NCBI GenBank assembly: GCA_030151765.1
Contig: JASLCW010000182.1
Span: 1-21,979 of the forward strand
DNA length: 21,979 nucleotides
DNA from: Marmoricola sp.
Lineage (GTDB): Bacteria; Actinomycetota; Actinomycetes; Propionibacteriales; Nocardioidaceae
Direction: 5' to 3'
The stretch's first letter is position 1; each line of letters opens with the position of its first letter. Below the pieces are notes generated by a model. The model searched no databases. It was not told where the DNA came from and was given only the letters and a program-made list of their open reading frames with translations. Positions 14,012 through 20,460 of this stretch are shown here, piece after piece. A program made the translations under genes and the position numbers.

Positions 14012-15369
14012 CTGAGGGGCGGCGCACCGATCTTCCGCGGAAGGCGGTCACGCGCACGGCCAAGCTGGCCGCGCTCCCCCTCGGGTACGCCGGCCGCAGC
14101 GCCGTCGGGCTCGGCCGCCGCCTGGGCGGGGCCTCGGCCGACACGGTGATGACCGAGATCCAGCAGCGCACCGCCGAGCAGCTCTTCCGGACACTCGGCG
14201 AGCTCAAGGGCGGCGCGATGAAGTTCGGCCAGGCCATGTCGATCTTCGAAGCGGCGCTGCCCGACGAGGTGGCGGCGCCGTACCGCGATCAGCTGACCCG
14301 GTTGCAGGACTCGGCGCCGCCGATGCCCACGATCACCGTCCGCGAGCGGCTCGCCGCCGAGCTGGGCGAGAACTGGGCCACCCACCTGGTCGAGCTCGAC
14401 CCGGTCCCGGCCGCGGCGGCATCGATCGGGCAGGTGCATCGCGCCCGCTGGCACGACGGCCGCGAGGTGGCCGTCAAGGTGCAGTACCCGGGCGCGGGCG
14501 AGGCCCTCCGCAGCGATCTGAAACAGCTCGCCCGGGTAGCCCGCACCCTAGGGCCGCTGGTGCCCGGGATCGATGTGAAGGCGCTGATCACCGAACTCCA
14601 GGATCGCGCCACCGAGGAGCTCGACTACGACCTCGAAGCGCAGGCTCAGCGGGTCTTCGCGAAGGCCTATCGCGACGACCCCGAGATCGTCGTACCCGAT
14701 GTCGTCGCCGGCGGAAGCACCGTGCTGGTCACGGAGTGGATCGACAGCGAGGGCTCACTCGCCCGGCTGATCGACTCCGACGACATCGAGGCGCGCACCC
14801 ACTATGCGGATCTCTACAGCCGCTTCCTCTTCGGCAGCCCGGCGCGGACCGGACTCGTCCATGCCGATCCTCATCCCGGCAATTTCCGGCTCCTCCCCCA
14901 TGCGGACGGCAGCCCGGGCCGGCTCGGTGTCCTCGACTTCGGCGCGGTCGCCCGGCTGCCCGAGCGCGGGCTGCCCCGGACGCTCGGCACGCTGATCCGG
15001 CTCGCCGCCGACGACGACTACGACGAACTCGCCGACTTCCTGCGCACCGAGGGCTTCATCCGGGAGAAGATCCGGATCGAACCCGAACAGTTGCGCTCCT
15101 ACTTCGGCCCCTTCATCGAGCCGGCCAGCGAGGAGGACTTCACCTTCTCTCGGCGCTGGATGCGGCGGCAGTTCCGGCGCCTCAACGATCCCCGCGGCGA
15201 TGCCCAGTCGACGATGCTGCGGCTCAACCTGCCGCCGGAGTACATGCTGATCCACCGCAGCTGGACCGGCGCCGTCGGCGTACTCAGCCAGCTCGAGGTG
15301 ACGCTGCCCTTCCGGCAACTGCTGGTCGAGTCCTTGCCCGGCTTCGCCGACGGGGAGAGCCGCGCATGA
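14008..15369 (+). CDS. ABC1/AarF (UbiB) family atypical kinase
   Basis: This 453-residue protein has ATG at 14008 overlapping the previous stop. The signature KxGQ-type motif is 'MKFGQAMSIFEAALP' (KFGQ at 72-75). The Ala-rich nucleotide loop 'AAASIGQVHRARWHDGREVAVKVQYPG' starts near residue 134. The catalytic segment 'VHADPHPGNFRLL' (His285-Asn292) and 'LGVLDFGAVARLP' (DFG at 310-312) are intact, so ATP binding and ATPase or kinase activity are expected. In bacteria and mitochondria, family members support ubiquinone or isoprenoid-lipid metabolism; actinobacteria use menaquinone, so the substrate here is open. No membrane helix is evident at the C-terminus. Its TGA overlaps the next ATG. The mycobacterial counterpart is, from memory, Rv3197. 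Confidence 0.92.
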   Translation: MTEGRRTDLPRKAVTRTAKLAALPLGYAGRSAVGLGRRLGGASADTVMTEIQQRTAEQLFRTLGELKGGAMKFGQAMSIFEAALPDEVAAPYRDQLTRLQDSAPPMPTITVRERLAAELGENWATHLVELDPVPAAAASIGQVHRARWHDGREVAVKVQYPGAGEALRSDLKQLARVARTLGPLVPGIDVKALITELQDRATEELDYDLEAQAQRVFAKAYRDDPEIVVPDVVAGGSTVLVTEWIDSEGSLARLIDSDDIEARTHYADLYSRFLFGSPARTGLVHADPHPGNFRLLPHADGSPGRLGVLDFGAVARLPERGLPRTLGTLIRLAADDDYDELADFLRTEGFIREKIRIEPEQLRSYFGPFIEPASEEDFTFSRRWMRRQFRRLNDPRGDAQSTMLRLNLPPEYMLIHRSWTGAVGVLSQLEVTLPFRQLLVESLPGFADGESRA

Positions 15370-15527
15370 TCACCTGTGATTTCTGCGGTACGACGTACGA
15401 AGGCGACGACGTACCCCTGACCTGGACCTCGGCCACCGAGCTGGGCCGGCTCAAGTATTTCTGCGATCGCTGCTCCCGCGAACAACTGAGCTCGATGGAG
15501 GGCAAGCTCGACTCCGAATACTGGTAA
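15366..15527 (+). CDS. Small double-CxxC zinc-ribbon protein
   Basis: This encodes 53 residues. The ATG at 15366 overlaps the ABC1 kinase stop (ATGA), which indicates translational coupling. Two CxxC pairs, C4/C7 ('MITCDFCGTTY') and C33/C36 ('YFCDRCSREQ'), should bind a zinc ion. The C-terminus ends in 'KLDSEYW'. I do not recognise a named family. Its position makes it the third member of an E1-like / kinase / zinc-ribbon operon, and it may be an accessory subunit. A strong bidirectional terminator lies 13 bases after its stop. Confidence 0.8.
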   Translation: MITCDFCGTTYEGDDVPLTWTSATELGRLKYFCDRCSREQLSSMEGKLDSEYW

Positions 15528-15540
15528 GCGGGCAAAAGAA

Positions 15541-15579
15541 ACGTGGGGTCAGTCGATTCATCATCGACTGACCCCACGT
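15541..15579. terminator. Bidirectional terminator between the zinc-ribbon and whiB7 transcripts
   Basis: acgtggggtcagtcgat (15541-15557) and atcgactgaccccacgt (15563-15579) form a perfect 17-bp stem with a 5-nt loop. On the minus strand it is followed by TTTCTTTTGC, a proper U-tract, so it best terminates the whiB7 operon. It also lies right after the plus-strand gene. Confidence 0.85.
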
Positions 15580-15674
15580 CGTGGCGGGCAGCGCGGCAGC
15601 GTTGCGGAGCGGACGCCGCCACGGCCTGAAAGTCGGGCCGCCTCCGGAGCGCAGCCACGCTCGCGCAGTCATAC

Positions 15675-15869
15675 TCAGAAAGCCCTGGCGAGGGCGAGAC
15701 GGGCCGCTGCGGCGGCTCGTTCGGCCCGGCGGGAGAGGCGCCGGGCGCGAGCGAGCTGATGCCCGCGCCGCTGACTGCGCGCCTCTTCCAATCGCTCGCG
15801 TTGGTAGACGCGGGCCTGTTCCTGGTTCACGTAGAACATCTGATTCTCCATTTCGGAAAGTTGGTTCAT
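15675..15869 (-). CDS. Small basic helical protein downstream of whiB7
   Basis: The ORF encodes 64 residues from the ATG at 15869, or 54 from the ATG at 15839. The shorter start is attractive because GGAG stands 6 bases before it, while the first ATG has only a GGGCGGCA-type sequence. After 'MFYVNQEQARVYQRERLEEARSQ' the chain is almost all Arg and Ala ('RLSRRAERAAAAARLALARAF') and should be one basic helix. It starts 13 bases after the whiB7 stop and is followed by the strong terminator at 15541-15579, so it is very likely on the whiB7 transcript. No family is recognised. A role in RNA, DNA or ribosome binding is a guess from charge alone. Confidence 0.55.
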   Translation of the reverse strand: MNQLSEMENQMFYVNQEQARVYQRERLEEARSQRRGHQLARARRLSRRAERAAAAARLALARAF

Positions 15870-15882
15870 CGGTCGTGCCGCC

Positions 15883-16164
15883 CTATGCGGCGACGACGGG
15901 GTGCTTGCGGGGTCGGCCTCGGGGCCGCTTGCGCGGAATCACGACACCGGCCAGGAAGAGCTGACCTCCCCAGACGCCCCACGGCTCTCGCCGCTCCAGG
16001 GCGCCGGCCAGGCACTCTGCGACCACCGGGCAGGTGGTGCACAGCGCCTTGGCGAGCTCGACATCGGTCGGGGACTCGGCAAAGAACAGTTCCGGGTCCT
16101 CGCGCCGACAGGGAAGTTGCTCGTCCTCCTCGGCCCGCTCGGGCTCGAGAACGCTGACACTCAT
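15883..16164 (-). CDS. whiB7: WhiB7, antibiotic-responsive transcription activator
   Basis: This encodes 93 residues with ATG at 16164 and a strong AGGAGGT 7 bases upstream. The four Cys ligands of the WhiB [4Fe-4S] cluster are C19, C42, C45 and C51 ('LPCRREDPELFFAE', 'ALCTTCPVVAECL'). The GVWGG turn is at 63-67. The C-terminus carries an AT-hook, 'KRPRGRPRKHP', which separates WhiB7 from other WhiB proteins. In mycobacteria and Streptomyces, WhiB7/WblC binds the primary sigma factor, recognises AT-rich DNA upstream of -35 boxes, activates resistance genes (efflux, ribosome modification) and activates its own promoter. Genes next door (ABC1 kinase, uvrD2, mycoredoxin) match the mycobacterial whiB7 locus. 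Expression is probably set by the attenuator leader described separately. Confidence 0.95.
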   Translation of the reverse strand: MSVSVLEPERAEEDEQLPCRREDPELFFAESPTDVELAKALCTTCPVVAECLAGALERREPWGVWGGQLFLAGVVIPRKRPRGRPRKHPVVAA

Positions 16165-16169
16165 CTGCG

Positions 16170-16202
16170 TTACCTCCTGTTGTGACCTGTTCGCTGACTC
16201 AT
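16170..16202 (-). CDS. Ten-residue mini-ORF ending inside the whiB7 Shine-Dalgarno
   Basis: ATG at 16202 opens a frame MSQRTGHNRR whose TAA (16172-16170) partly overlaps the AGGAGGT of whiB7. No Shine-Dalgarno precedes it, so translation is unproven. If read, the terminating ribosome would cover or feed the whiB7 start. Confidence 0.3.
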   Translation of the reverse strand: MSQRTGHNRR

Positions 16203-16246
16203 CTGTTGGATGGACTGGGTGCTGCGTGCAGCTTCGGGAATGACAA

Positions 16247-16279
16247 AGGCCGCGGATCCCTTGGTGGGTTCCGCGGCCT
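16247..16279 (-). terminator. Intrinsic-terminator-like attenuator in the whiB7 leader
   Basis: On the minus strand AGGCCGCGGAACCC (16279-16266) pairs with GGGATCCGCGGCCT (16260-16247) with a single mismatch and a 5-nt loop, followed by TTGTCATT. The U-tract is short but present. Its position between uORF and whiB7 is that expected of an attenuator. Confidence 0.75.
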
Positions 16280-16303
16280 GGAGGTTGCCGATGTGTCGAT
16301 GAC

Positions 16304-16501
16304 TCAACAGATCGGAGGACTCCAGGTGCGGTGACCCGAGGCGGCGGTAGCCGGCTTGGCCGTGAAATCGGTGCCGATGGCAAGCGCGCCGGTAGCCGCC
16401 TCAACGCGGGCACGGGCGTGCATGACCACAGCAGCGGACACAGCGGTACGGCGGTACGCGGCGATGTCGCACTGAATGAACCAGTTGTTCGTGTTGCTCA
16501 T
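16304..16501 (-). CDS. whiB7 leader peptide (uORF), 65 codons
   Basis: ATG at 16501 is preceded by GGAGGT with 8-base spacing, and the stop TGA is at 16306-16304. The peptide begins MSNTNNWFIQCDIAAYRRTA, runs through an Ala/Val-rich middle and ends WSPPIC. The Pro-Pro pair shortly before the stop is a plausible site of slow translation. The stop codon lies in the loop of a stem whose arms bracket it, so ribosome position should decide which downstream hairpin forms. A stable function for the peptide is unlikely; it is best read as a sensor of ribosome speed. Its Shine-Dalgarno is as good as that of whiB7 itself. Confidence 0.85.
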   Translation of the reverse strand: MSNTNNWFIQCDIAAYRRTAVSAAVVMHARARVEAATGALAIGTDFTAKPATAASGHRTWSPPIC

Positions 16502-16578
16502 TGGTCTGCACCTCCATCCGTGCTCTTGGGCGCGGGACCTGGCAAGTCCCTGATGCGCGCGATCGGTAACGAGACAGC

Positions 16579-16629
16579 ACGGTACGCGGACCGACCGCGG
16601 GGCCGCAAATGATTTATTCGAATTCTTTT
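16579..16629 (-). promoter_or_regulatory. whiB7: whiB7 promoter with WhiB7-type AT-rich element
   Basis: On the minus strand an AT-rich block (plus-strand positions 16607-16629, 19 of 23 bases A or T) directly abuts TTGCGG (-35, 16608-16603). This is followed by an 18-base spacer and TACCGT (-10, 16584-16579). WhiB7-dependent promoters are known for an AT-rich segment immediately upstream of the -35, read by the AT-hook, so autoregulation is likely. Confidence 0.75.
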
Positions 16630-16674
16630 CGCGGGCGGCAGAATTGCCCGTTTTGTGGCGATCGGGCCGTCGGC

Positions 16675-18732
16675 TCAGTCGACGAGAATCGCCAGGACGT
16701 CGTCGGCGTACTTCTCCAGCTTGGCCGGCCCGATGCCGCTGATCCGGGACAGCGCCGAACGATCGGTCGGCCGCACCTCGGCGAGCGCCTCGAGGGTGGC
16801 GTCGGAGAAGACCACGTAGGCGGGCACGCTCTCGGACTCGGCGCGGGTACGACGCCACGTGCGCAACTGCTCGAAGAGCGCCTCGTCGTAGGGCACCGGA
16901 CAGTCCTGGCAGTAGCCGCGATTGCGCTCCGCGGCCGTGGCCAGGGGCCGGCGGCACTGCTTGCACACCGCCGCCTTGCGACTGCTCCTCTTGGCGGCGC
17001 GGCCACCCCCGTCGGTGGCGGACGCCGGACGGAGCCCGTCGAGGAAGCGGGAGGGTCGGCGGCGGGCCTGGCCGCCGGGATTGCGCGCCAAGGACCAGGA
17101 CAGCCAGAGCCGCTGCCGGGCCCGGGTGACGCCGACGTACAGGAGGCGACGCTCCTCGTCGATCGCCTCGGGGGTGTCGGCGTAGGTGATCGGGAGGGAA
17201 CCCTCCTGGAGTCCGCAGCAGTAGACGGCGTCCCATTCGAGGCCCTTGGCGGCGTGCATCGTGGCGAGGGTGACGCCCTCGGCGACCGGGGCGTGCTGCT
17301 CGTGGGCGCGGCGGTCGAGTTCGGTGACGAAGGCGAGCAGACCGCGATCCTCCTCGGACTCGGACTCGTGCTCCTCCACGAAGGCATCCGCCTGGGAGAC
17401 CAGGGCGGTCAGCGACTCCCACCGGTCGCGCGCCTGGCCGCGGCCGGTCGGCGCCTCGGGCTTCCAGCCCATGCCGGCGAGCACCGCGCGGACCCGCTCC
17501 CCCAGCGGAGCATCGGACTCGCCGCGGGTGTCGGCGCGCAGCAGCGCGGTCGCCTGACGCACCTCGGGGCGTTCGAAGAAGCGGGCCGCGCCGCGGACGA
17601 CATAGGCGACGCCGCGACTGGACAGCGCCTCCTCAAAGGCCTCGGACTGGGCGTTGATCCGGAAGAGCACCGCGATCTCGCGCAGCGGCGTACCCGCATC
17701 GCGGACGCGCACGATGTCCTCGGCGACGGCCTCCGCCTCGGCCACTTCGTCGGTGCACTCACGCCAGTTGATCGCCGGGCCGTCGGCGGCCTGGGCGCGC
17801 AATTGCACGCCGCCGTTGGACGCGCCGCGCATCAGGCTGTTGGCGGTGACGACCACCTGGGGGGTGGAGCGGTAGTTGCGGACCAGTTCGACGCTGGTGG
17901 TGCCGGGGTGCTGTTTGCCGAAGTCGAGCAGGTACGACGCGCGCGCGCCGGCGAAGGAGTAGATCGTCTGCGCCGGGTCACCGACCACGCAGATCTCGTC
18001 GCGTCCGCCGAGCCACAGATCGAGCAGGGTCGCCTGGGCCGGACTGACGTCCTGGAACTCGTCGACCACGAACCACTTGTACTGCTGCCGGATCTGCGCC
18101 GCCACGCGATCGTCCTCGGACAGCAGCGCGGAGGCACAGAGGAGGACGTCCTCCATGTCCATGCGCCCCTGCTCGCGCTTGACTTCCTCGTAGCCGGCGT
18201 ACAGGTGGGCCACCGTCGCCCGGTCGAGGTTGGTCACCTCACGACCCCGTTGGGCCGCCACCAGCGAGTAGTCCTCAGGCCGGACATTGCTGACCTTGGC
18301 CCACTCGACCTCGCTGGCCAGGTCGCGCAGCGTCGTCTGGTCGAGGCTCACCCGGCCCCGGCGGGCGGCGCCGGCGAGCAGCGGGATCTTGGACTCGGTG
18401 AGCTCCGGCGGCGCACCGCCGTAGACCTTGGGCCAGAAATAGCGGACCTGCCGCAGGGCGGCGGAGTGGAAGGTGCGTGCCTGGACGCCGGGGGCGCCCA
18501 GCGAACGCAGCCGGCCACGCAGTTCACCGGCGGCACGGGTGGTGAAGGTGACCGCGAGGACCTCGGTGGGGACGTAGACACCGGACGCGACGCCGTACGC
18601 GATGCGATGGGTGATCGCCCGCGTCTTGCCCGTCCCGGCACCGGCCAGCACCCGCACCGGACCGCGCAGCGCGATCGCGACCTCACGCTGCTCCGGATCG
18701 AGCGCCTCCAGGAGGGCATCGGGATCGGTCAT
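16675..18732 (-). CDS. uvrD2: UvrD2, ATP-dependent DNA helicase with tetracysteine and HRDC domain
   Basis: This encodes 685 residues from the ATG at 18732, which gives the usual start 'LDPEQREVAIALRGPVRVLAGAGTGKT'. An in-frame ATG at 18801 would add 23 residues. Superfamily 1 motifs are complete: Walker A GAGTGKT (31-37), 'FVVDEFQDVS' (DEFQD at 224-228), 'GDPAQTIYSFAGA', 'VRNYRST', 'TLATMHAAKGLEWDAVY' and 'RLLYVGVTRARQRLWLSW'. The C-terminus has a CxxC...CxxC knuckle ('CKQCRRPLA...GYCQDC', ~587-608) and an HRDC domain (~620-685), the arrangement that defines mycobacterial UvrD2, where the Cys motif is needed for helicase activity. It unwinds DNA with 3'-5' polarity in repair and replication-associated work. 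The gene is immediately upstream of the whiB7 promoter, with a weak ggca/tgcc stem (16637-16648) after its stop. Confidence 0.95.
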   Translation of the reverse strand: MTDPDALLEALDPEQREVAIALRGPVRVLAGAGTGKTRAITHRIAYGVASGVYVPTEVLAVTFTTRAAGELRGRLRSLGAPGVQARTFHSAALRQVRYFWPKVYGGAPPELTESKIPLLAGAARRGRVSLDQTTLRDLASEVEWAKVSNVRPEDYSLVAAQRGREVTNLDRATVAHLYAGYEEVKREQGRMDMEDVLLCASALLSEDDRVAAQIRQQYKWFVVDEFQDVSPAQATLLDLWLGGRDEICVVGDPAQTIYSFAGARASYLLDFGKQHPGTTSVELVRNYRSTPQVVVTANSLMRGASNGGVQLRAQAADGPAINWRECTDEVAEAEAVAEDIVRVRDAGTPLREIAVLFRINAQSEAFEEALSSRGVAYVVRGAARFFERPEVRQATALLRADTRGESDAPLGERVRAVLAGMGWKPEAPTGRGQARDRWESLTALVSQADAFVEEHESESEEDRGLLAFVTELDRRAHEQHAPVAEGVTLATMHAAKGLEWDAVYCCGLQEGSLPITYADTPEAIDEERRLLYVGVTRARQRLWLSWSLARNPGGQARRRPSRFLDGLRPASATDGGGRAAKRSSRKAAVCKQCRRPLATAAERNRGYCQDCPVPYDEALFEQLRTWRRTRAESESVPAYVVFSDATLEALAEVRPTDRSALSRISGIGPAKLEKYADDVLAILVD

Positions 18733-18759
18733 CTCGCGCTGCTGCTCCTGTCGCCTAGC

Positions 18760-18780
18760 CTCGGATCGGTGTGATCCGAG
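18760..18780. promoter_or_regulatory. Operator-like palindrome between uvrD2 and a divergent secreted-protein gene
   Basis: ctcggatc (18760-18767) and gatccgag (18773-18780) are perfect 8-bp complements around ggtgt. It lies 27 bases before the uvrD2 ATG, in a divergent intergenic region where a terminator has no obvious use. No regulator is identified. Confidence 0.35.
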
Positions 18781-18928
18781 CGTAGACGCCACCTCCGACA
18801 TCACCGCGGTCAGGGCATTCGCCGGAAAGGGCACCCGGAGGCCGCACTCGGCGTACCGTCGGCGACGGAGGAAAGCGCGCGTCACTCGTGCGCGACCTCG
18901 GACTCCGTCACTGACCAAGGAGCACGCG

Positions 18929-19942
18929 ATGCGCCGACTGCTCGCCCTGTCCGTCCTGTTCGCCATCGCGCTGGTCGCACCCGTCGTCGGGATCGCCTCG
19001 CCGGCCTCCGCGGCGAATGGCTCCGGCGGCGTCATCCTCACCGGCCCGCCCGCGGTGATCACCGCGAGGACCGCGACCTTCACCTTCGACCCCACCGTCC
19101 TCGGCCGGACTTGTGTTCTCGATTCCGTGGCGGTCGAGTGCAGCACGAGCCCCTGGACGACGTCCGCGCTCGGCATCGGACGGCACACGCTGACGGTGAC
19201 GGGGAACCGAGAGACGCAACTTCCGTGCATCCCCCTGCCGCCGCCCGGCGGCTGCCTTCCGCAGCCGCCCATCTTCACACCGGTCAACGACCAGTGGGAC
19301 TGGACGGTTGCGAGTCCGCCGACGGCATCGCTGACCGCGCCGACAAACCCTGTTCAGCCCCGCACGACCGCCACACTGGCCTGGAAGGCCACAGCCGCGG
19401 CCGGAGCCCCGGCGGTGACCGGGGTCGAGCTCTCGACCCGTCGCGCCGGCACGAACGGCGTCTTCGGAAGCCCGACGACCAAGACCTTCAGCACGGCCAC
19501 CACGAAGACGACCTCCTCACTCAAGGCCGGCTACACCGACTGCTTCCGGGTGCGCGCCACTGACGCCTCCGGCACGGTCGGGCCGTGGTCCACGGAGCGC
19601 TGCACGACCCTTCCGCTGGGCAGCCGGGCGATGGCGCACTCCAAGGGCTGGACGAGGAAGGGCGGCGCGATGACCGCGAAGTCGGCGCACCGCACCCTGA
19701 CGAAAGCGGGTGTTCGCGCGGGCCGGATCGGCATCGTCGCCACCACCTGCCGCAACTGCGGCAAGGTGCAGGTGAGGCTCGGCTCGAAGGTGATCGGCAC
19801 CGTCAACCTGCACTCCACGAGCACCCGGCCCCACCGGATCCTGCTCCTCCCCGCCTTCACCCCGCGATCCGGCAAGCTGGTGCTGACCACCACCTCGAAG
19901 CGAATGGTTCGGATCGAGGGAGTCGCGATCCTCCCGCACTGA
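18929..19942 (+). CDS. Secreted protein of unknown function with a fibronectin III-like middle
   Basis: This encodes 337 residues with ATG at 18929 and AAGGAG six bases before it. A clear signal peptide ('MRRLLALSVLFAIALVAPVV...') should be cut after ASPASA. The N-terminal ~110 residues hold an Ig-like segment with 'GGVILTGPPAVITARTATFTF' and four Cys. Residues ~125-225 look like a fibronectin III domain ('PPTASLTAPTNPV...LKAGYTDCFRVRATDASGTVGPWS'). The remaining ~110 residues include CxxC ('TTCRNCGKVQVRLG') and end in beta-strand-like sequence. No enzyme motif is visible. It is probably a surface or extracellular binding protein. It converges on the F420-type oxidoreductase with 24 bases between them. 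Confidence 0.78.
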   Translation: MRRLLALSVLFAIALVAPVVGIASPASAANGSGGVILTGPPAVITARTATFTFDPTVLGRTCVLDSVAVECSTSPWTTSALGIGRHTLTVTGNRETQLPCIPLPPPGGCLPQPPIFTPVNDQWDWTVASPPTASLTAPTNPVQPRTTATLAWKATAAAGAPAVTGVELSTRRAGTNGVFGSPTTKTFSTATTKTTSSLKAGYTDCFRVRATDASGTVGPWSTERCTTLPLGSRAMAHSKGWTRKGGAMTAKSAHRTLTKAGVRAGRIGIVATTCRNCGKVQVRLGSKVIGTVNLHSTSTRPHRILLLPAFTPRSGKLVLTTTSKRMVRIEGVAILPH

Positions 19943-19966
19943 CCGGCCCGGCGTACGGCGCCGTCG

Positions 19967-20353
19967 TCAGTCCGCGGTGATGCGTGCGGTCAGCACCGCC
20001 TCGATGCCGACGATCCTGCTCAGGGCACGGAAGGGAAGCGGCAGGTACGCCAGTCCGCCAGGGCTGCGAACCAGCTCGATCTCCGAGAGCCGATAGTGCC
20101 GGCGCCGGTGCTCCAGGCCACCGCCACCGGCGGCCTGAAGATTGCGCATCCAGTCCGAGACCAGGCCGTAGCCGACGATGAAGGCGACCCGGTCGCCGCG
20201 CCGGAAGGTCAGCAGCGGCGTCCGATAGACACGGCCGGACTTCCGGCCGGTGTGCTCGATGATCCCGTGCAGCGGGATGACTCCCGCCCAGCGGCGCTGG
20301 ATCGGATTGGTCACGCGGCGGTTGAACCTCGCCAGGGCACGCGGTGCATGCAT
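19967..20353 (-). CDS. Nitroreductase-family deazaflavin (F420)-dependent oxidoreductase
   Basis: This encodes 128 residues from the ATG at 20353, chosen because a TACCGT -10 element sits 6 bases upstream; a longer frame to 20395 enters an inverted repeat. It is typical of the Ddn/DUF385 group: 'IIEHTGRKSGRVYRTPLLTF' (the conserved TxGRxSGxxRxTPL loop), 'GDRVAFIVGYGLVSDWMRNLQAAGGG', then 'FRALSRIVG' near the end. Family members have a split beta-barrel fold and use F420H2 to reduce quinones or nitro compounds; some bind other flavins or haem. The cofactor is inferred from family only. It is divergent from mycoredoxin, with a large inverted repeat between the two starts. Confidence 0.85.
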   Translation of the reverse strand: MHAPRALARFNRRVTNPIQRRWAGVIPLHGIIEHTGRKSGRVYRTPLLTFRRGDRVAFIVGYGLVSDWMRNLQAAGGGGLEHRRRHYRLSEIELVRSPGGLAYLPLPFRALSRIVGIEAVLTARITAD

Positions 20354-20359
20354 CTGGCC

Positions 20360-20365
20360 ACGGTA
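20360..20365 (-). promoter_or_regulatory. Likely -10 element of a leaderless transcript (deazaflavin oxidoreductase gene)
   Basis: TACCGT on the minus strand is followed by 6 bases and the ATG at 20353. TCGACC, a partial match to TTGACA, lies 16 bases further upstream. There is no Shine-Dalgarno. Confidence 0.5.
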
Positions 20366-20380
20366 GCGGTCCCGGCAACC

Positions 20381-20431
20381 GGGTCGAGTGCGCAAGTGGC
20401 GGCTACGACCGCCACTTTGCGCACTCGACCC
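20381..20431. repeat. Large inverted repeat in a divergent promoter region
   Basis: The left arm (20381-20402) and right arm (20409-20431) pair over 22 positions with one unpaired A and a 6-nt loop (ctacga). The core is gtcgagtgcgcaagtggcgg. No gene ends here: the flanking genes start at 20353 (-) and 20523 (+), so it is not an ordinary terminator. Its left arm overlaps the -35 region of the minus-strand gene. Confidence 0.65.
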
Positions 20432-20460
20432 GCACCAACGGGGAAGCTTCCGGGCCCACG

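Larger units (their letters stand above)
16165..16572 (-). promoter_or_regulatory. whiB7 5' leader: uORF-controlled attenuator
   Basis: About 400 nt separate the predicted transcription start (~16572) from whiB7. In transcript order it holds a small stem (gtccc/gggac, 16546-16550 with 16534-16538), a GGAGGT and the 65-codon uORF, a strong stem inside the uORF (arms 16395-16402 and 16338-16345, 8 bp), a stem spanning the uORF stop (arms 16320-16326 and 16277-16283, 7 bp, with an inner 5-bp stem 16311-16315/16288-16292), an intrinsic-terminator-like hairpin (16247-16279), and a 10-codon mini-ORF reaching into the whiB7 Shine-Dalgarno. The stem around the stop shares 3 bases with the terminator's first arm, so the two are mutually limiting. 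Attenuation of whiB7 by a leader uORF is known in mycobacteria and Streptomyces; the pairing scheme here is my inference. Confidence 0.8.

Noticed and set aside
16609..18774. Long plus-strand open frame antisense to uvrD2
   Set aside because: The opposite strand encodes complete UvrD2 motifs. This frame has no recognisable domain and no ribosome-binding site.
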